A DNA stretch of 48,703 nt from assembly GCA_964454745.1 (NCBI GenBank), contig CAYVUI010000013.1:1-48703 (forward strand). The letters are read 5' to 3'. Origin of the DNA: CAYVUI01 sp964454745 (GTDB taxonomy: Bacteria; Planctomycetota; Phycisphaerae; Sedimentisphaerales; Anaerohalosphaeraceae). The translations under genes were made by a program, and so were the position numbers. Position 1 is the stretch's first letter. Each line of letters opens with the position of its first letter. Under the pieces are notes generated by a model. The model made no database searches, had not been told where the DNA came from, and worked only from the letters and a program-made list of their open reading frames with translations. This document shows, in pieces, positions 7,980-14,754 of this stretch.

Positions 7980-9236
7980 TTACGTTTTACCAGGCACTGT
8001 AAGTTTGTAAAATTCGACGGGATTGTCATAGAGCCACAGCTTTAAGATGTATTCAGCGTCGCGGCGGCTTAGTTTGCCGCTTTCGATTCTGCGTGCGAAG
8101 GCTTTGGCCAGGGATTCGCGGGCGACGACGAGGTTTCCATAGACGTTTTCGAGCGACCAGCAGCTGTCGGCCCCGAAGCCGAAGATTTTGTTGACCGGGA
8201 TGGTATCGAGGATTTCACTGATCGCCTGCTCGGTGATTTCCTGGGAGATATTGTACGCCCAGCAGAGGTTGAGAAAGGCGTTGGGGAAGTTTTTGACGAT
8301 GAAGATCAGGTCCCTGACGTAGGGCATGCCGAGGTGGTAGAGATCAAAGCGAACGTTTGGATAGCGGGTGACGACATCGATCATGTTCTTGGGATCGACG
8401 GTTCGGTAATCCCACCAGATGCCGCAGTGGACGGCGACGGGCAAGTCAACCTTTTCGCAGATTTTCATGAGTACATCAAGGAGAGTGGACTGAAGGACGA
8501 CAGAGGCTTTTTCGCCTTTGAGTACATCCTGAAATAAAAACGGCGAGGCCTGCGGATCGGGAGCGACAAAAGGATTGGCGGCGATCTTAAAGCCGACAGC
8601 ACCTTTTTGTTTTGCCTCGGTCAGTTCCTTTTCGAGAAGCCGGGTATAGTCGGCGTACTTGGTTACACTTGCGGAGTGTTTTTTTTCGAGGGCCCTGATG
8701 TATCGATCCGACTGGAGCTGATAGGATTCAACATCGGCGTAGAGCGGGGTGAAAAGTTCGGCGGGATCCTGGTCTTCAATTTTGCCGTTTTGCACGAGGC
8801 ATTTTTGTATGCGGCACTTGCCCCTGAGCAGCTTAACATAGGAGCCCTTCCTGTTCTCGGCCTGGATGCGGCGGCTGGCTTCGAGGTAGGTGTCTTCATT
8901 GAGGTCGTCGATACCGTAGAGGTCTTTGAGGGCGATCTTGAAGGGCCGGTAGTAACTGCCGTACTTGATGTGCCGGAGGTGGGGAGCGACCCGCTGCCAT
9001 CTTTCGCTCAGCGGCACCTCGGTATCGAGAAAAAGGTTGTTTACGAATACGTTCTCGTCTTCGCGGGGCTTGTAGCCGGCGGAGGTGGTATCGACGTATT
9101 CATAGAGGTGCATCAGCGTGAAGACGTCGAGCTTTCGCTTTCGCCGGTCGGATTCGCAGACGAGGTGCTCGTGGGTGTCGATGATGTCGAGTCCTTCGAG
9201 GTATCCATATAAATGTTCGTAATCATTCATGTTCAT
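7980..9236 (-). CDS. Amidohydrolase-superfamily protein, subfamily B, cytoplasmic
   Basis: A 418-residue TIM-barrel metal hydrolase without a leader. Motifs match the exported paralogue at 5583-6977: IIDTHEHLVCE (HxH), VAVHCGIWWDYR, YHLGMPYVRD and FGADSCWSLENVYGN. The start at ATG 9236 overlaps the preceding stop as ATGA, with AAAGAG upstream; an upstream GTG (9257) would run deep into the previous gene and ATG 9230 is an alternative. It sits directly after a leaderless X-domain protein, mirroring the exported X/amidohydrolase pair downstream. Sequences at both ends match well, so this is a duplication that split by compartment. The reaction is not known. Confidence 0.8.
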   Translation of the reverse strand: MNMNDYEHLYGYLEGLDIIDTHEHLVCESDRRKRKLDVFTLMHLYEYVDTTSAGYKPREDENVFVNNLFLDTEVPLSERWQRVAPHLRHIKYGSYYRPFKIALKDLYGIDDLNEDTYLEASRRIQAENRKGSYVKLLRGKCRIQKCLVQNGKIEDQDPAELFTPLYADVESYQLQSDRYIRALEKKHSASVTKYADYTRLLEKELTEAKQKGAVGFKIAANPFVAPDPQASPFLFQDVLKGEKASVVLQSTLLDVLMKICEKVDLPVAVHCGIWWDYRTVDPKNMIDVVTRYPNVRFDLYHLGMPYVRDLIFIVKNFPNAFLNLCWAYNISQEITEQAISEILDTIPVNKIFGFGADSCWSLENVYGNLVVARESLAKAFARRIESGKLSRRDAEYILKLWLYDNPVEFYKLTVPGKT

Positions 9237-10099
9237 TTCTCTTTCGCCATGTGCCACTGCTGCTGGTCGCGGAGATACCTGTTGAGCAGTTTTTCGGGAT
9301 CATTTTCGATGAGGTAAATTTTGCCGTTAAAGTGGGCGGTGTTGCCGGGGGCAAGGTTTTGGACTTTGCCCGAACCGGTATGCAGGCAGGGATATTCGCC
9401 GTTGGTCATCAGGACGGCGGGCCAGGTATCCCAGGTGTAGCCGGCGAGGTATTTTTTGTCTTTGGATTCGACGGCCATGAGGTTTTCGGTTGCGACCTGG
9501 TCGACAAGCCACCACATGGTGCCGGTGTCGCGGGGGCCTTTGTATGAGTCTTTGGCCTCGGAGGTCCGCAGCACGAGCCAGGGACCGCGGCCGATCTGTT
9601 GGGGCGTGGGGGTCGTATCCGCAAGGGATTTGTACTGGCCGTCGAGAACTCCGTACAGGACGCTCAGGTCATAGGGCTGATAGAATTCGGGGCAGGTCTC
9701 GAAACAGAGGCAGTGGTTGGCCTCGGCGGATTCAAGGACCTGGCCGGTATGGTTCGTAATGGAAAAGTGCAGGTGCACCTGATCGGGACCGGGTATAGCT
9801 GATGCGGAAAATTCGAGGCCTTCGGTCAGTGTGCAGGTGTAGGTGATTTTGCCGGTCTGGTCATCGCGGGACCACTGCGGAAAAGGAAGCGGCTCGCTGA
9901 TGGGGGCCAGGGTGGTGCGGTAGTGGTCGATGTAGTGGTAGCCCATGGAGGACTCGACAACTTCGGGAAACCGCAGCTCGATAAAGCCGCTGGCCCAGGG
10001 CGGTGTGATCTTCGCTGAGAGGCGGTAGAGGGGCTGGCCGTCAGCGGTGCCCTGCTCTCTGGGTACGGGTGTAAAGCTAAGCGGCTCGATGTCGATCAT
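9233..10099 (-). CDS. Uncharacterised X-domain protein, no signal peptide
   Basis: A 288-residue protein consisting almost entirely of the X domain: PPWASGFIELRFPEV, GYHYIDHYRTT, PFPQWS, TTPTPQQIGRGPWLV, GPRDTGTMWWLVDQ, AGYTWDTWP, PCLHTGSG and GKIYLIENDPE-LLNRYLRDQQQW. I do not know a function for this family. I chose ATG 10099 (MIDIEPLSF) over TTG 10126 because the TTG lies inside the previous gene and AAAGGA precedes the ATG. With no leader it should be cytoplasmic, unlike the other two copies. It is the second gene of the operon, directly upstream of a cytoplasmic amidohydrolase, which points to a partner or consecutive step. Confidence 0.7.
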   Translation of the reverse strand: MIDIEPLSFTPVPREQGTADGQPLYRLSAKITPPWASGFIELRFPEVVESSMGYHYIDHYRTTLAPISEPLPFPQWSRDDQTGKITYTCTLTEGLEFSASAIPGPDQVHLHFSITNHTGQVLESAEANHCLCFETCPEFYQPYDLSVLYGVLDGQYKSLADTTPTPQQIGRGPWLVLRTSEAKDSYKGPRDTGTMWWLVDQVATENLMAVESKDKKYLAGYTWDTWPAVLMTNGEYPCLHTGSGKVQNLAPGNTAHFNGKIYLIENDPEKLLNRYLRDQQQWHMAKEK

Positions 10100-10101
10100 G
10101 G

Positions 10102-11946
10102 TTATTGTTTCCTTTGTGTTTGCCAATTTTGCCGGTCGCGGCGATATCTTTCGAGGAGCTGGTCGGGATCATTGGGCAGGAAGTAAATTTTTCCGTGCCA
10201 GGTGTACGATTCATTGGGAGCGAGGTCCAGGATGGGGCCGGGGCCTGTATGCAGGCATGGATTGCCGGTATTGGTCATGAGGTGTTTTTCGGTAATGTCC
10301 CATGTGTAGCCGATGAGGTGTTTGCCGTCGGCACTGACGGCAGCCATGAGGTTTTCATCCGCGATTTGATCGGTCCGCCACCAGGTAGTGCCGGTATCTT
10401 TGGGGCCGTCGAAGGTGTCTTTGCCTTTGGGCGTGAGGATGATGAGCCAGGGCTGCCTGCCGACCTGCGCGGGGGTTGGCGTGGTGGTATTCAGGCTGGT
10501 GAGTTTGCCGTCAAACACGGCGTAAAGGTTGTCGAGGTTGTATTTTTTCGCGAATTGAGGTGCCTGCTCAAAGGTCAGGCAGCAGTTATGCTCGACGTAA
10601 TCAAGGGTTTTGTCGGAAAGGTTGGTTGCGGTATAGGTAAGCAGGACTTCATCAGCGTGCGGCCGGGCGGAGGCGCGGATTTTGAGATTGCCGGGGAAAG
10701 TGTGTTCGTAATACAGTGTATCGCCCTGCTCATGCCACCGGGGGAAAGGTTCAGGTTCACCCAGGGGAGTAATACTGCTGAGGTAATGGTCCAGGTAGTG
10801 GTAGCCGCGGTCGGATTTGAGGTACTCGGGAAAGCGAAACTCGATCTGTCCGGTCATCCAGGGTGCGCGGGCGTAAAAGGCCAGGCGGTAGAGGTCTTTG
10901 CCTTCCGGAAGGTCTGAGGACCGCTGGAGGATGTGTTCGTTTGGAACGGGTTTCAGGGTGATCGAAGTGCTCAGGCAGGCCGGGGGAAGTTTGCCGGAGG
11001 CCGCGATCTGCTCAAAGCTGTCGGTCGGGGCGCCGGGCAGATCGGGCAGGTTCTCATAGGCCTGGTTCACCTTGTGGCTTTCGATGATTTCGCGGTAATT
11101 CCGGGGGGTACGCTGGTAAAACTCGCGGGCGTATTTTCGGCCGTAGCGGAGGTTCTGGAGGTTGAGTTCGTAAGTAATCATGGCCGGGCCGGTCTGATCG
11201 ACATAGCGGGGAATGGTATCCGGCCATTCGGCGATCATGGTGCCGGAACCGAGGGCCTTGTTTGTGCAGATCATGTGGACCTTGTTGGCGGCCATACAGG
11301 AGCGGACCATGTAATCTTCGATGGCACCGTTGCGGGCGTTCATCCAGATAAGCATTTCGGCACCCTTGAGCGACAGGATGCGGTAGGTTTCCGGGAAGTA
11401 GCCGTCGTAGCAGGTGAATATGCCGATGCGGCCGAAATCGAGGTCGAAGACGGGCAGTTCGGTGCCGGGGGTCATTTTCCATTCGGCATCGTCTTCTCGC
11501 GGGGGCCAGAAGAACGGCGGCGAGCCGATGGCGGGGTGCATCTTGAAGTATCTGCCAATGATTCTGCCGTTTCGGTCGAAAATCAGTGCGGAATTGGCGT
11601 ATTCGCCCTTGTCGTTCAATACCTCGAAGCAACCGGCGATGACGTAGATATTGCCTTTTTGGGCGGCTTTGGAGATCAATTCGGTCTCGGGACTGGGAAT
11701 GGTGAATTTGCCGAGAAGCAGCTCGGGAAAGACAATGAGATCAATGTTTTCTGCGGCGGCTTTTTCGATGTATTCGACGACTTCACGGGCCGTTTCGATG
11801 GAGTGCGGCTGGGGGTAGATCCAGTGGCCGGTCATCTGGACGGCGGCAACTTTGACGGTTTTGTGCTCGAGCTGGGATGTTTTCATAGGTGAAACCCCGA
11901 ATGCGACAGCCTGAATGAGAAATAGAAACAGAAGCGTTTTTTTCAC
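10102..11946 (-). CDS. Exported nitrilase-superfamily amidase fused to X domain
   Basis: A 614-residue protein with an N-terminal hydrophobic leader (KKTLLFLFLIQAVAFG). Residues about 30-300 form a carbon-nitrogen hydrolase domain with the expected Glu-Lys-Cys triad: Glu75 in VFPELLLG, Lys135 in YFKMHPAIG and Cys179 in FTCYDGYFPE. A linker leads to the X domain (about 335-605) with GYHYLDHY, TTPTPAQVGRQPWLI, PCLHTGPGP and GKIYFLPNDP-LLERYRRDRQNW. The start is GTG 11946, six bases after GGAGG. It is the first gene of the operon, downstream of a LacI-type operator/promoter at 12016-12044. The fusion implies that X acts on, or presents, the same substrate as an amidase or nitrilase. No substrate can be named. 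Confidence 0.8.
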   Translation of the reverse strand: MKKTLLFLFLIQAVAFGVSPMKTSQLEHKTVKVAAVQMTGHWIYPQPHSIETAREVVEYIEKAAAENIDLIVFPELLLGKFTIPSPETELISKAAQKGNIYVIAGCFEVLNDKGEYANSALIFDRNGRIIGRYFKMHPAIGSPPFFWPPREDDAEWKMTPGTELPVFDLDFGRIGIFTCYDGYFPETYRILSLKGAEMLIWMNARNGAIEDYMVRSCMAANKVHMICTNKALGSGTMIAEWPDTIPRYVDQTGPAMITYELNLQNLRYGRKYAREFYQRTPRNYREIIESHKVNQAYENLPDLPGAPTDSFEQIAASGKLPPACLSTSITLKPVPNEHILQRSSDLPEGKDLYRLAFYARAPWMTGQIEFRFPEYLKSDRGYHYLDHYLSSITPLGEPEPFPRWHEQGDTLYYEHTFPGNLKIRASARPHADEVLLTYTATNLSDKTLDYVEHNCCLTFEQAPQFAKKYNLDNLYAVFDGKLTSLNTTTPTPAQVGRQPWLIILTPKGKDTFDGPKDTGTTWWRTDQIADENLMAAVSADGKHLIGYTWDITEKHLMTNTGNPCLHTGPGPILDLAPNESYTWHGKIYFLPNDPDQLLERYRRDRQNWQTQRKQ

Positions 11947-12015
11947 TGAAACCTCCGTAATACCGGGAGTATTCTCTTTGCCGTGTCCTGAATGACTGCA
12001 GTGTTCATATTTTTT

Positions 12016-12044
12016 ATATTACCATTTCTGCCGGAACGTTCCAA
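12016..12044 (-). promoter_or_regulatory. Predicted promoter with LacI-type operator for the X/amidohydrolase operon
   Basis: On the minus strand TTGGAA (12039-12044), a 17-base spacer and TAATAT (12016-12021) form a plausible sigma-70-like promoter. The palindrome GGAACGTTCC at 12033-12042 overlaps the -35 hexamer. The start codon follows about 70 bases downstream. The same palindrome occurs at 13231, 29423 and 38223. Confidence 0.6.
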
Positions 12045-12093
12045 CCATTTTCGTAAAAAAATATAAATATTTGTTTTTGACTGGAATTAGAGC

Positions 12094-12129
12094 AAAAAAA
12101 AGCCCCTTTTGTGGAAGAAAGGGGCTTTT
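12094..12129 (-). terminator. Intrinsic terminator of the PEP-CTERM protein gene
   Basis: A perfect 12-bp stem (AAAAGCCCCTTT at 12098-12109 with its complement at 12118-12129) has an 8-base loop. In the minus-strand transcript it is followed by a run of U residues (A-run 12094-12101 on plus). It lies 22 bases after the stop of 12152-13144. Confidence 0.88.
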
Positions 12130-12151
12130 GATATTCATTTTACTTCATTGT

Positions 12152-13144
12152 TTACTTTTTGCGTCGAATCAGCAGAGCCCCCAGCCCCAGAACGGCGAGA
12201 GTTGCCGGCTCAGGGATGACATCAAGCCGGGCGAAGAGCACTTCATCGCCGAGAGACATGGAACCGGCGAGGGTGGTTACATCGGGAAGTGCACTTCCAA
12301 GTATCCCTGTTATTGGATCGGTGTACCAGCCGTAAATGACATATGCGTCCGAGTGGATTGCAGGGTCGAAACGAATAATCGCGAGGTCATCAAAACCGTC
12401 ACCATTAATATCAGTGACGCCAAGCTTGTCTCCCGCCACACCGCCAACGAGGGTCTGCTGATCGATGACGGAATCGCCCCATGCGCCCGGGCCGCTGTAA
12501 TCGACAAATACGTTAAAGGTTGCCGGATCGTAAATCACGCGGTCGGTATAGCCATCACCGTTCATATCACCGAGAAAACCTTCATGCAGGATATAATCGC
12601 CAAAGATATTCCAGCCGCTGAAAGGATTTGTCGCCAGCGTTCCAATACCTGGAACGTTGTTTGAGAGTACCGAGCCCCAAACCATCGCATTGTCGACCCC
12701 GCCGCCGGCGAAGATATCCGCACCGGAGGAGTAAATGCTGTTGTCATCAATGCCATCGCCGTCGAGGTCGCCGAAAACAACATTCTGCACCGCGTTATTC
12801 CACCACTCCGCAACAATTACATCCAGATTGGTATTGGAAATGTCGCCGTTCGGGGCGGAATAGGAAGTGATGAGCTGCCACTGAGTACCGAGGGTCTGAA
12901 TCAGGGTTTTGTCATCAATGCCGTCGCCATTGAAATCAGCCCAGTAGGCGGTGGCACCCGTCCAGCCATGCCAGACTAGTTTGTCCAGTGCTCCGGCCCA
13001 TGCTCCGCCGGGCAGTTCATTGGCATGACTGTAGAACAACCCCGGTGAACCCGTGCGATAGGGGGAAATTCTTTCCGCAACATTTGCGAACACCACAGAA
13101 GATATGATTGATACTGACAATAAAACCAACAACAACTTTTTCAT
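12152..13144 (-). CDS. PEP-CTERM surface protein with FG-GAP/EF-hand-like repeats
   Basis: A 330-residue secreted protein: signal peptide (KKLLLVLLSVSIISSVVFA), then repeats centred on calcium-loop motifs DFNGDGIDD, DLDGDGIDD, DMNGDGYTD and DINGDGFDD. The C-terminal sorting signal is VIPEPATLAVLGLGALL followed by RRKK, recognised by exosortase systems. ATG 13144 was chosen over an upstream ATG (13207) because GGAGG lies seven bases before it and it gives a clean signal peptide. The N-terminal domain (AERISPYR-GSPGLFYSHANEL) is shared with 26608-28248, which carries dockerin-like repeats instead. It is monocistronic, with a LacI-type operator/promoter upstream and a strong terminator downstream. 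It is likely a cell-surface or exopolymer-associated protein; its ligand is unknown. Confidence 0.82.
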   Translation of the reverse strand: MKKLLLVLLSVSIISSVVFANVAERISPYRTGSPGLFYSHANELPGGAWAGALDKLVWHGWTGATAYWADFNGDGIDDKTLIQTLGTQWQLITSYSAPNGDISNTNLDVIVAEWWNNAVQNVVFGDLDGDGIDDNSIYSSGADIFAGGGVDNAMVWGSVLSNNVPGIGTLATNPFSGWNIFGDYILHEGFLGDMNGDGYTDRVIYDPATFNVFVDYSGPGAWGDSVIDQQTLVGGVAGDKLGVTDINGDGFDDLAIIRFDPAIHSDAYVIYGWYTDPITGILGSALPDVTTLAGSMSLGDEVLFARLDVIPEPATLAVLGLGALLIRRKK

Positions 13145-13213
13145 TTTCCTACCTCCAATAGAAATAAGGGTTTTAAATTGTAAAACAGCGTTTACATCAT
13201 TTTCCACGTTCTT

Positions 13214-13242
13214 ATTTTAGCATTTTTATTGGAACGTTCCAA
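13214..13242 (-). promoter_or_regulatory. Predicted promoter with LacI-type operator for the PEP-CTERM protein
   Basis: TTGGAA (13237-13242), a 17-base spacer and TAAAAT (13214-13219) read on the minus strand. The 14-base perfect palindrome TTGGAACGTTCCAA (13229-13242) contains the -35 hexamer, so a bound repressor would block polymerase. This is the most symmetrical operator in the window. Confidence 0.68.
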
Positions 13243-13438
13243 GTAGAATTTTTTAATATTTTCTATTTTTTTATATTTTTTTATCTACCTGTAAACAATA
13301 GACTTATATTCATTCAGGCCTAAAGCCAACTTTTATATCCCCCTGTCTCGGGGGCCGAATGTGCCGGATTCTAAACTTTGAAGGGAAATTTAGAAAAACC
13401 ATCCCATGTATCGGACCATTTATATCTTCTTTGCAATG

Positions 13439-14743
13439 CTATATGGGCGGCTGTTTGAGATTATAGAAGCGGTTGGGGTTATTGTAGAGCCAGTCACGAG
13501 CGACGGACCGGGCCTGCTTGATGGTGAGATAGTGCATCTCGGTCATCTGAGCGAGGGCGAATGCAATGTTGTCGCGGGCGATGTCGGCATGGGCCCATGC
13601 GCGGTCGACCATGGAGCAGAAATCGCTGCCGTGGGCGTGTACTTTACCGTGGGGCACGCAGGATAGAGCCTGTTTGAAAAGCTCTATGCAATAGTATGGA
13701 TCAATGATATTCGCCCAGCAGAAGTTCATATTGACGTTGGGGAAGTTCTTGACGAGGTAGAGCAGTTCGCCGCTGCAGGGCCAGTTGGCGTGGAGCAGGT
13801 CAAAATGTACGTCTCGGTGGATTTCGAGCAGGGAGGTCAGTTTGGCGGCGTTTGCCTTGGTGATCTCGTTGGAGACGGCGGCCATGTGGCCGGTATGAAT
13901 CTGAACGGGCAGATCGAACGCGGCGGCCATGCGAATGAATTCGTGAAAGAGGAAGTCGTCAAGCGGCTTGGACGAATCGGGATAAGCAAGGCGCGCGCGG
14001 GGATTGGAAAGGATGCGGTTAAAGAGGCTCTCGGCACTGTCGCGGGAGGGATTCTCGTAGTGCAGGGTCCGGGTGTAGGCGGACTGGTCCTTGAAGGCAA
14101 CGGCTCCGAAATTTTTGTAACGGGTAAACAGTGTATGGCAGGTATGGAGGTAGTCGTCGAGCGATGTGATGGTATTAGCCGAATCGGGAAAAAGTGCGCG
14201 GATCTCTTCAACGGCGGTAATGCGATGGTACCGGGGCAGCGGGATGACAAGCCTGGACCGCGGGGTCAGGTCATGGCGGCCGTGGATGATCTTTTCGCTT
14301 TCGGGGATGTGGCCGAGGTCCTGGAGTCTCAGGCGGATGTTGGCGTCTTCGAGGATGGACTCAAAGAGTGCGGGATCGGTCAGGTCGAGAAGGCGGCCCG
14401 GAAGGGATTCCAGATTTTCACAGGTAACCTCTTCGATTTGATAGAACTTTTTGAGCAGGCGGCGGATGGCCCTTGCATAGCCGGTATGGCAGGACTTTTT
14501 CCAGCCGGGCTCAAAAACGGCCCAGCGTTTATCGAACGGTATGGTTTCATCCTTCAGGAAAAGAACCTTTTCGACGCCGAGGACGGTGACCAGGTCCTGT
14601 TCATAATAACTGCCGAGGAATACATGCAGAGGATCGGAGTATTGGGGTTCATATTGATACGAGTGGTCGTGGGTGTCGATGATGGGGATGCTTTGGATGT
14701 ATTGCCTTAGCTCGATGAACAGTTTTGAATCCGCTGAGATCAC
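13439..14743 (-). CDS. Amidohydrolase-superfamily protein, subfamily A, in the glycan operon
   Basis: A 434-residue TIM-barrel metal hydrolase closely related to 2093-3391: PIIDTHDHSYQ (HxH), QIHTGHMAAVSNE, LLHANWPCSGELLYL and HGSDFCSMVDRAWAH. No signal peptide. The longest frame would begin at 14863 inside the GH36 gene. I prefer GTG 14743, which has AAAGGGGG just upstream, lies 11 bases after the preceding stop and gives a length matching the paralogue. It is the last gene of the operon that begins at 25565. Co-occurrence with GH36 and GH78 enzymes suggests it acts on a released sugar derivative, but the reaction is not established. Confidence 0.78.
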   Translation of the reverse strand: MISADSKLFIELRQYIQSIPIIDTHDHSYQYEPQYSDPLHVFLGSYYEQDLVTVLGVEKVLFLKDETIPFDKRWAVFEPGWKKSCHTGYARAIRRLLKKFYQIEEVTCENLESLPGRLLDLTDPALFESILEDANIRLRLQDLGHIPESEKIIHGRHDLTPRSRLVIPLPRYHRITAVEEIRALFPDSANTITSLDDYLHTCHTLFTRYKNFGAVAFKDQSAYTRTLHYENPSRDSAESLFNRILSNPRARLAYPDSSKPLDDFLFHEFIRMAAAFDLPVQIHTGHMAAVSNEITKANAAKLTSLLEIHRDVHFDLLHANWPCSGELLYLVKNFPNVNMNFCWANIIDPYYCIELFKQALSCVPHGKVHAHGSDFCSMVDRAWAHADIARDNIAFALAQMTEMHYLTIKQARSVARDWLYNNPNRFYNLKQPPI

Positions 14744-14754
14744 CGGTTCCCCCT

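Noticed and set aside
10933..11892. Plus-strand open frame of 319 codons
   Set aside because: Antisense to the nitrilase-X gene, whose catalytic triad is intact on the other strand.
12071..12664. Plus-strand frame beginning at the terminator
   Set aside because: It starts inside the terminator hairpin of the PEP-CTERM gene and runs antisense to it.
13339..13354. CCCCC-N6-GGGGG hairpin
   Set aside because: Only five base pairs and no T-run on either side; not strong enough to call as the terminator of the glycan operon.
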